Of a stretch of 14,838 nucleotides of DNA, positions 9,101 to 14,838 are shown in pieces (positions within the stretch are counted from its first letter, which is position 1; the number at the start of each line of letters is the position of its first letter). A program made the position numbers and the translations under genes. The stretch covers positions 425,022 through 439,859 of the forward strand of contig BEXV01000059.1 of NCBI GenBank assembly GCA_003118195.1, given 5' to 3'. Under the pieces are notes generated by a model. That model did not search any database. It saw nothing but the letters and a program-made list of their open reading frames with translations, and was not told where the DNA came from. Source of the stretch: Hemicentrotus pulcherrimus. Its lineage: Eukaryota; Echinodermata; Echinoidea; Camarodonta; Strongylocentrotidae.

Positions 9101-12100
9101 CTGTGAGAAATAAGCATGGATGAAAAAGGGATTGTCTTATTATTTTTTTTTAGATACGAGCACTTCTGACATCAAAATATCATCACAGATGATCATGACA
9201 ATTGGTTTATAATAAAGTAAAAGCATCTCTCAGGGATCACTTCACATACAGTCTGAAAATCATGCTGTATAGTGGTTCATCCACCTAAATTTCAATGTTC
9301 ATTGCCCTCTCCCCATCTGCCAACTTCCCAACCCCATCTCTTCCAAGATACTAATTACCACTGTATATCTAAATATGTCTTTTTTAAATTGTAGATACAC
9401 AGCTCAGACCTGTTTCAGTGCAATGCATGGATGGTATTTGTCCAGGGGGTGTTTCACAAAGACTAAGATCGTCTTTATGTTGAACTTAACTATGGCGGGC
9501 TGTTCATGTCACAGTTTGCTCTCACCATTTACTGACATTGGTCTCTCAAGGGACGTACAAATCATGGTCCTAAATCTACAGAATTTACATTTTTTTGATA
9601 ATTCATTTCTTAAGGAAAAATGTTATCATAATGGTGAGAGCAAACAGTGGCATGAACAACATGCCATAGTTAAGTCCAACTTAAAGTCGACTTTAGTCTT
9701 TGTGAAACACTCCCCAGAAGGTAGTTTTCCCATGTAGGCTGTAGTCCAGGGATAGTTGTCTATTGAGTATCCTTACTTACATTCCTGATAATAATAATAT
9801 GAAGTATTCAAAAATGCACCAACTGCACATGACTTATATGCTCAAGGCGCAAAAGCAAAGTGAGAACAGAACACTACACATCCGATCATGCTTACCTAGG
9901 TCCAGCCTTGGGAGTCCTGCCAGCCTTCAGGTCATCGATGATCTCCTCCATGTCCTTGACCGTAAGGTCTTCATAGTAATTGTCGTTGATCTGCACCATG
10001 GGTGCGTTCACACAAGCTCCCAGGCATTCCACCTCAGCCAGTGTGAACATGTTGTCCTTGGTTGTCTCTCCAACTTTGATGCCTACAAAGAAAAGATGAA
10101 GGCATGTTTGAAATAATGTTTGAAATATTGCCTTCATGGTACCTACTGACTGTCAGTGAACAATCAAAGACACTCATGAGGTCCTGTTGTATGGGAAGTC
10201 CTCTCACAATGAGCAAATTAACTTTTAAAACGGGAACAGAACTTGCAAGTAGCAAACCTGAGCATTAAATTGATATTGAATGCTTATTTTCTTTAACTAC
10301 GCATACGCAAATTCACATGGCATTAAACCACATTATTACAGGTACACACTACAGCGTTTTTATTTTGTTTACAATCAAACCTGCTATGACTAAATATGTT
10401 TCATGCCTCATAACCAAGAGATGAAAATAAAGAAATTCAAAGGTAGTTACAATCTAGATAACTAATTTTAACATTTGTCTAACGAGATGAAAACAAAGTT
10501 CACATGGTAGGAAATAAAAATAAAGATGCATTAAAAAAAACAAAAGAACGATTGTAAGTGTACGATACATGCTCCTGGGGTAATTTCTTCATGGGGATTT
10601 CCATTCCATTCATAATTCCTAAATACAACCCTGGTCCCAACACTTTACCTAACCCTAATTCTAACCTATGAGCCAATTGCAACCCTAACCCAAAACTTTT
10701 GATGAAATAAGCCTGCACATATTGTCACAGGATCTAGTTTCAGGGGGCCGTTTCTCGAAACCAACTCCACGACAGTCATATCTTTGTCGGCAATCTACGG
10801 AGATGTCATGAAGTGGATAAACCGTTTCACAAAGCCATGACAGACATGATATCAATATATCGCGATACTAGCAGCTCAAGAACATAGTCTTCGTCACAAT
10901 CCATTTGATTTATCATGAATAACTCAAAACAAGTTTTGGGGCTAAAATTGTTCAAAAAGATGTATACGTATATAAATTCTCCTAAAATAAATAATAAATA
11001 GTGTCAATATTGACGATTTGCATATTTCTGTAAAGATTCTTAAATTGAAGAAAAACCAGGGAGTGTTTTTTTTTGGCAGTCCAATCAAAAGGTAGTTGAA
11101 GGACACCGTAATGTGATAGTTTATCAATACGTACTTTATATGTTTTATGTGACGACAAATTTTAGGAAAAATACCTTTTCTCAGCCAGTTTTATTCTAGA
11201 GTCACATATATACTTGTTATATAATTGATTTGATATCAAAAATATAATTTGGAAGAAGTAATTAGAGAGGGAATAATAATGCACATACGGTAGGCCCCCA
11301 AAGGTATGTTGTATCCTAAGAAAAGACTATGGATGGACTATGGACAACGGGGTATAACATTCTTATTTCTTTTATTTATATGTTATAGTTTCATGATTTG
11401 TGATTTAATGTTTATATTCAGCTTTTTAAAATGTCTGTATAATTTGGTTGATCACTTCTTAACATTTGCATTTCACATCCCGGAGAATTACGTACCGAAC
11501 TCGTCTACATTTTTCTCAAAATGATAGTGAAAGTAATTGTACATTTCGCGTCCCAGGAAAAACCAACAAACTGACTTGTGATGTCGCTTTACAGCAATTA
11601 AAAAGATATGACGTGTTCGGAGCAGTGACAACTCGCTTGTCGCGGAAGTTGTCGCTCATCTTGGCAAAGATGGCTTCGTGAAACACTTAGCTGATAAGTT
11701 GCGTGACAGTGGAGAGATGTCGTTGATCTTGTAGTTATGACGGTTTAGAGAAACAGCCCCCCGATCACTCAAACAAACAAACAAATCTGCTGCCAACTGT
11801 TCACTGATAAGCAGCTGCACAATTGCTCTACCCACCCAATTTCGTTGTGAGGACTTCAAGAATAGAGTCTGAATCTCTCAGCATACAGGGTGTTGTTGTG
11901 CAGATCTGAATGTGGTATTTGCCCACTGGATTCCTGGAGAAAAAAAGGAAAAAAAAATCATAGTTCATTGATTTCAAGTTAATACAATGCAGTATTACAC
12001 TGCTCAATCAATCTTTCCATCAATCAGATTACCGGTAGTTACAAATGACTGATCACCCAACAATGATTTTACATTTAAAATTAGAACAGAAATTCAGAGT

Positions 12101-14332
12101 GGGGGTGTTGTGTAGATCTTCATATAGTATTTGCCAGATAGTCTGACCACAAAAGAAGATGCACATTTGAATATTGGGTGGCCAATACAATAATCATATT
12201 TCATCTCGTATTCCATTTCCAGAATTACGTAGAATTGAATATCAAGGCTCTCAAAACTCTCCTATTCAATGATAATCGTATTGGCCACCCAATATTCAAA
12301 TGTGCATCTTCTTTTTTTATAAATAAATTTAGCTTCTTGTAGTTTGTCTGAATCTGAGAGTGCTTTGCAAACGTTTTACATGTGTAATCTATAAATGACT
12401 TACTATTAAAACTGAACTAAAAATAACATGATCTGAACTGACATTATTTTGCTGGTAATCGGTTGATTTGGGGTATCTAGATTGTATGTAGACCACTTCA
12501 ATTACCTGTTAAACATGGTGTAGAAGGTGGCGACCTCGTAGACTCTCATCTTGGGCATCTTGAGGATATCTGCTACCTTGTTCATGGCTGAGATGGGCGT
12601 CCATCCATGTTGCCTCTGGGCAAGGTCAAGGATTGGCAGGCATGCTGCTGCTTGGTGACCCTCAGGGTAGTTGGCGATAATGTCATTTACTCTCTGGGAA
12701 GATCAAGATGAGTTCATGTAAAACCAAAGATAATACAGTCAAAACTGTCTACAGCGACAGCCCAAGGGAAACACAAAAAGTGGTCTTTGTAGACAGGTGG
12801 TCTTTGTAGACAGGTGGTCTTTGTAGACAAGTTCCTTTAGTGCAAGTTCCGATGAGAAACCATTTTCAAGGGAAACAACAAATGTGCTTGTTGTAGACAG
12901 GTGGTCACTAAAGAAGTTAGACTGTAGCTAGTATTTTAAAGTGTATCGGTGTACCGTTTAACAAAAATTATCTTATTCTGTAATCTGCATATTGCTACAG
13001 TGTAGTTCCATGTCATTATACTACAGTCAAACCTGCTTTAGTGACCACCTGTCTACAAAGACCAATTTTTTGTTTCCCTTGTAAATGGTTTCTCATTGAA
13101 ACATGTACTAAAGGAACCTGTCTACAAAGACCACTTTTTGTGTTCCCCTTGGGTGGTCACTATAGACAGGGTCGACTGTACATTTTTAGAATATGAAATT
13201 GAAACATTACTTCTATAACAAGATTTTTTTGTAATAGTTTATAGTACACTCTCAATCAACATAAAAGTGATTCATGAGTAGACTAATTGATACACCTGTT
13301 TCGTTCCCTGTGCTCTATTGTATGTCATTATTGATTTTCTTCTTACTCCTCGATTCAATCTAATCTTGATTTGTCACAGCATCAAACTGTCCGAAGTATC
13401 ATCAACTAGCCACATTCATGAAAGTTTCTAGTTTTACAGGCGAAAAAAATATGTCTACAGTAAAGTGAATTTGTCTCTGTGTGTCACATACATCGGTGAC
13501 TTACCTTCATATTCTCTTCTGTGAATTCAAACGGAGTATTTGGGTTGTTGGCATCTGAATCTCTGTGCTGTAAATAAGAAAGAAAAATAACAGCAGTTCA
13601 GTTACAAAAACCAAACATAAAGAGCAATGTGAAATCTTTGAAAAAAAGTGGGAGAAGGAAGTAAAAGAAAGAGGGTCATTGGAAATCACAATGCTCCCTT
13701 GGTTACCATTTTGGGGGGGGAAAGCTATTTCTTATAATACAATCCAAGATATCTAAAATGAGAGTTCACTGGTTAAGTAAAAACTCATCATGTCATAATT
13801 CATTGGTTTTGCTTCTTCATTTAGCCCTACTAATTTATTTTAAGTTAGCTACATTTAGTGACTAAGGTATTCATACCCTAACCAATTTTTGGTTTTTTTT
13901 TTTAAGTATGTGAAAAGCTATTCTTTCCAATTCATGTTTCTTGAGAATATGACATATCAAACATACATCTACAAGTTTTCAACAAATGCCCTAATTCAAC
14001 TGGTCCATCTTTCGTTCTTAGGGGGTATATATATATATAGTTTAGTTGTTAAATGTACATTGTAACATACCACAAATAGTTGTCCTGATGCAGCAGCTCT
14101 ACTGGTGTGTAAGGTCCTCAGCTGCTGGGCCTAAAGTGATAAGAGAGAGCATCATAGTACAATTAGATGTTAAAAGATTTGCATGTACAGAACACAAGTA
14201 AATGTGATCAAGTTCCCTAAATTCAGCGAACTCTGTTCGTTTGCCTTTGTATACTACCGGTAATCACTTTTATCAAAAAGTTAGTCTTATATTGGCAATG
14301 CAATTTTTTTCATACACTGCGCGTCTTTGCAT
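9007..14332 (-). CDS. NDUFV2: NDUFV2, 24-kDa [2Fe-2S] subunit of mitochondrial complex I (seven-exon gene span)
   Basis: Joined exons 14332-14318 (candidate), 14130-14071, 13567-13505, 12693-12506, 11933-11836, 10082-9896 and 9100-9007. Exons 2-7 give 229 codons; human NDUFV2 is about 249 aa, so little is missing. Known role: part of the NADH-oxidising N module in the matrix, holding cluster N1a beside the FMN subunit NDUFV1. Seen: a presequence with R-x-L-x-x-S (RTLHTS), [64 protein letters not shown] (C-x4-C), [15 protein letters not shown] (C-x3-C) and the C-terminal [10 protein letters not shown]. All four cluster cysteines are present, every junction keeps frame, and there is no stop, so the gene looks functional. 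Introns are about 187, 503, 811, 572, 1753 and 795 bases and are rich in repeats. Confidence 0.95.
9445..9715. mobile_element. Long fold-back element in NDUFV2 intron 6
   Basis: Arms 9445-9529 and 9630-9715 are inverted repeats of about 86 bases, roughly 87 percent identical by eye. They start GGGG..GTGTTTCACAAAGACTA and run inward to TTTGCTCTCACCATT, with a loop of about 100 bases. No coding capacity: the open frame 9375-9737 simply crosses it. The ends resemble common marine-invertebrate MITEs (general impression). Confidence 0.8.
9896..10082 (-). CDS. NDUFV2: NDUFV2 exon 6, second pair of [2Fe-2S] cysteines
   Basis: Two bases complete the Gly codon, then 61 codons begin [18 protein letters not shown], followed by [20 protein letters not shown] and ending AGRTPKAGP, plus AG of a split Arg codon. 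The acceptor is TTTCTTTGTAG and the donor CCTAG|GTAAG. Cys-x3-Cys gives the other two cluster ligands. Highly conserved with vertebrate NDUFV2. Confidence 0.98.
10647..10691. repeat. Degenerate telomere-like CCCTAA patch
   Basis: AACCCTAA and CTAACC blocks recur (ACCTAACCCTAATTCTAACC, then AACCCTAACCC after an interruption). This is a short interstitial TTAGGG-like tract on the minus strand. It may be chance or an old repair scar; no telomere is implied. Confidence 0.35.
10743..11762. mobile_element. Possible 1-kb terminal-inverted-repeat element in NDUFV2 intron 5
   Basis: The left end GGGGGCCGTTTCTCGAAACC (10743-) and the right end, read in reverse as GGGGGCTGTTTCTCTAAACC (to about 11762), match at 17-18 of 20 positions. 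Each end has a second inner motif, GTTTCACAAAGCCAT at about 10830 and GTTTCACGAAGCCAT (reverse) at about 11686. The AT-rich interior has no credible ORF. It could instead be two independent fragments. I could not find a convincing target-site duplication. Confidence 0.4.
11836..11933 (-). CDS. NDUFV2: NDUFV2 exon 5, first pair of [2Fe-2S] cysteines
   Basis: Completes the Arg codon and encodes [18 protein letters not shown], then [14 protein letters not shown]. The acceptor is TTTTTCTCCAG, the donor G|GTGGGT, and the exon ends one base into a Gly codon. Cys-x4-Cys supplies two ligands of cluster N1a. A degenerate partial copy lies at about 12107-12143 in the preceding intron. Confidence 0.97.
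12107..12143 (-). pseudogene. Decayed duplicate of NDUFV2 exon 5
   Basis: Read on the minus strand, this stretch matches exon 5 around GGCAAATAC, AGATCT and CACAACA at about 30 of 37 positions. In the frame that splicing from exon 4 would use (AG|A after a TTTTGTGGTCAG acceptor) it reads [15 protein letters not shown] and then TGA. The first cluster cysteine is Tyr (TGC to TAC), the second is not recognisable, and similarity fades after the stop. It is either a dead exon copy or a poison exon. Confidence 0.65.
12151..12315. repeat. Hairpin with 38-bp perfect inverted repeat arms in NDUFV2 intron 4
   Basis: Arms 12151-12188 and 12278-12315 are exact reverse complements (AAAAGAAGATGCAC ... GGTGGCCAATAC). 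Partial pairing continues several bases inward, and the loop is about 89 bases. No ORF. Perfect arms suggest a recent element or conserved structure. Confidence 0.85.
12506..12693 (-). CDS. NDUFV2: NDUFV2 exon 4, thioredoxin-like domain helices
   Basis: Sixty-two codons plus two bases. Begins [16 protein letters not shown] after acceptor CTTCCCAG and continues through [22 protein letters not shown] and [14 protein letters not shown]. The donor is AACAG|GTAAT, splitting an Arg codon AG|G shared with exon 5. This is the N-terminal helical part that packs against the [2Fe-2S] domain. Confidence 0.97.
12734..12926 (-). mobile_element. TA-flanked MITE copy A (Tc1/mariner-like), inverted
   Basis: The ends are TACAGTCAAAACTG and, on the far side, the complement of TACAGTCTAACTTC, each inside a TA. 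The interior shares CCCAAGGGAAACACAAAAAG, TGGTCTTTGTAGACAGG and GGTGGTCACTA with copies B and C but runs in the opposite direction. It carries a 17-bp unit repeated three times at 12781-12831. Confidence 0.75.
12781..12831. repeat. Three tandem 17-bp units inside MITE copy A
   Basis: TGGTCTTTGTAGACAGG at 12781-12797 and 12798-12814, then TGGTCTTTGTAGACAAG at 12815-12831. The unit is a sub-repeat of the MITE and its complement occurs in copies B and C. Confidence 0.9.
13022..13180 (+). mobile_element. TA-flanked MITE copy B (Tc1/mariner-like)
   Basis: The left end is TACAGTCAAACCTGCTTTAG and the right end ACTATAGACAGGGTCGACTGTA minus its first bases, an imperfect inverted pair. Length 159 bp. 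Contains CTGTCTACAAAGACCA twice and TACTAAAGGAACCTG. It lies 95 bp from copy A in opposite orientation, so the two could pair in the NDUFV2 pre-mRNA. Confidence 0.8.
13505..13567 (-). CDS. NDUFV2: NDUFV2 exon 3
   Basis: Twenty-one codons, from [15 protein letters not shown] to TEENMK, phase 0 on both sides. The acceptor is TTATTTACAG and the donor AAG|GTAAGT. It matches the conserved start of the mature protein (HRDTPENNPDTPFDF in human). Confidence 0.95.
14021..14040. repeat. Short (TA)n microsatellite
   Basis: A GGGGG run followed by (TA)6-7, close to the exon 2 donor of NDUFV2 and inside its second intron. Unremarkable apart from its likely length polymorphism. Confidence 0.7.
14071..14130 (-). 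CDS. NDUFV2: NDUFV2 exon 2, end of the targeting presequence
   Basis: Twenty codons, [20 protein letters not shown], phase 0 on both sides. The acceptor is TATCACTTTAG after a CT-rich tract and the donor is GTG|GTATGT. It aligns with the human stretch ending GALFV before HRD. The R-x-L-x-x-S motif suggests two-step presequence cleavage near here (family knowledge). Confidence 0.88.
14318..14332 (-). CDS. NDUFV2: NDUFV2 exon 1, candidate
   Basis: The minus strand reads ATG CAA AGA CGC GCA and then a GTGTAT donor-like site at 14317. Joined in phase 0 to exon 2 it gives [20 protein letters not shown], which is basic, free of acidic residues and typical of a matrix-targeting presequence. An in-frame ATG at 14350 would add MLVPAE. 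The donor is weak and the exon very short, so exon 1 may instead lie elsewhere upstream or outside the window. Confidence 0.35.
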
Positions 14333-14503
14333 TTCAGCCGGAACCAACATCGCTAACTGTTGACAATTTTGTAAGAGGTCAGCATTTTTTAATTTATAGA
14401 GCGTGTTAACTAATTATCATCAGGAACACATGGAAGGTAAGCAACTTGCTATCACTTCGGTATGATTTTTTTTCTCCAACTACTTGACTGATGTCAAAGT
14501 GCT

Positions 14504-14562
14504 TGTGTGAAGTTATCTACCGTAATGTCTCAGATTCTCATCACGGTAGATAACTTCACACA
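14504..14562. repeat. Perfect 20-bp hairpin upstream of NDUFV2
   Basis: Arms 14504-14523 and 14543-14562 are exact reverse complements (TGTGTGAAGTTATCTACCGT and partner) around a 19-base loop. At the RNA level the stem extends about five more pairs outward with two G-U. The size is like a pre-miRNA or a small fold-back element; neither is proven. Confidence 0.75.
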
Positions 14563-14652
14563 GGCGCCCGCCTGCAATCCACCATCCGTATGTACTCGTG
14601 TTGTGCAGCAGTTTGTTGTGAAACCGGTGAAAAAGTGTATACTAATAACTAA

Positions 14653-14837
14653 TACAGTCAAACCTGCTTTAGTCTACAAAGACCACCTGTCTACTCTACA
14701 AAACCACATTTGTTTCCCTTGAAACTGGTTTCTCTTTGAATCATGTACTAAAGGAACCTGTCTACAAAGACCACCTGTCTTCAAAGGCCACTTTTTGTGT
14801 TTCCCTTGGGTGGTCGCTATAGACAGGTTTGACTGTA
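14653..14837 (+). mobile_element. TA-flanked MITE copy C (Tc1/mariner-like) at the window edge
   Basis: Perfect 15-bp inverted ends: ATACAGTCAAACCTG from 14652 and CAGGTTTGACTGTAT to 14838. The 185-bp body parallels copy B (ACTAAAGGAACCTG, CTACAAAGACCACCTG, CCCTTGGGTGGTC). Ends CAGTC inside TA fit a Tc1/mariner-type TA target duplication. No transposase is present. Confidence 0.85.
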
Positions 14838-14838
14838 T

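Noticed and set aside
9375..9737. 120-codon + strand open frame
   Set aside because: It spans the fold-back element 9445-9715, and the two arms read through unrelated codons.
9763..10116. 117-codon + strand open frame
   Set aside because: It is the shadow of NDUFV2 exon 6, whose minus-strand reading is conserved and spliced.
12781..12831. CRISPR-like tandem repeat
   Set aside because: The units are directly adjacent with no spacers, lie in an animal intron and belong to a MITE.
14337..14436. Possible + strand exon: TTTGCATTTCAG acceptor at 14337 and a GAAG|GTAAGC donor after 14436
   Set aside because: The interval has stops in the frames I read and overlaps the probable NDUFV2 5' region. 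A divergent gene starting ATGGAAG at the donor is possible, but no next exon can be seen.
1..14838. tRNA or rRNA genes
   Set aside because: No TTCGANNC-type T-loop with a matching acceptor stem and no rRNA-like blocks were seen on either strand by eye.

Overview
The window is animal nuclear DNA, AT-rich by eye. It holds one complete intronless coding region on the + strand and most of a spliced mitochondrial-protein gene on the - strand, set among many small inverted-repeat elements. GT-AG introns, AATAAA poly(A) signals, a BTB-BACK-Kelch protein and a metazoan-type complex I subunit fix it as metazoan. The dense short repeats (TA-flanked CAGTCAAACCTG ends, GTTTCACAAAG-type fold-backs, CTTAAAGGGATC ends) and the recurrent palindromes TACCGGTA and TACATGTA suggest a marine invertebrate, perhaps an echinoderm. 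That placement is an inference from general impression, not from a search.

Layout. Positions 1-1680 are non-coding as far as I can tell, with one repeat copy (1098-1299) and one doubtful minus-strand exon (1300-1419). A splice acceptor at 1679-1680 opens the KLHL-like coding exon. Its CDS runs 1787-3532 and encodes 581 aa. Two small upstream ORFs lie in its leader, a 386-bp inverted-repeat element sits in its 3' UTR, and a likely poly(A) signal is at 4316. From about 4342 to 8960 I see no gene, only repeats: a TA-flanked element at 4822-5010, a purine microsatellite at 7743-7814 and a fold-back at 7905-8042.

From 14332 down to 9007 on the - strand lies NDUFV2, the 24-kDa [2Fe-2S] subunit of respiratory complex I. 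Six exons are certain (14130-14071, 13567-13505, 12693-12506, 11933-11836, 10082-9896, 9100-9007). They join in frame with consensus splice sites into 229 codons and carry all four cluster cysteines. A short first exon at 14332-14318 is only a candidate. The introns are packed with repeats: a 271-bp fold-back, a possible 1-kb terminal-inverted-repeat element, a 165-bp hairpin with 38-bp perfect arms, and two opposed copies of a Tc1/mariner-like MITE. A third copy of that MITE ends exactly at the window edge, and a 20-bp perfect hairpin lies upstream of the gene.

The two genes converge (tail to tail, 5.4 kb apart) and nothing suggests they work together: one is a probable ubiquitin-ligase adaptor, the other a respiratory-chain subunit. 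The most unusual thing I found is a decayed partial duplicate of the NDUFV2 [2Fe-2S] exon in the neighbouring intron (about 12107-12143). It has lost the first cluster cysteine, the second is not recognisable, and it runs into an in-frame stop. I saw no new multi-gene system.
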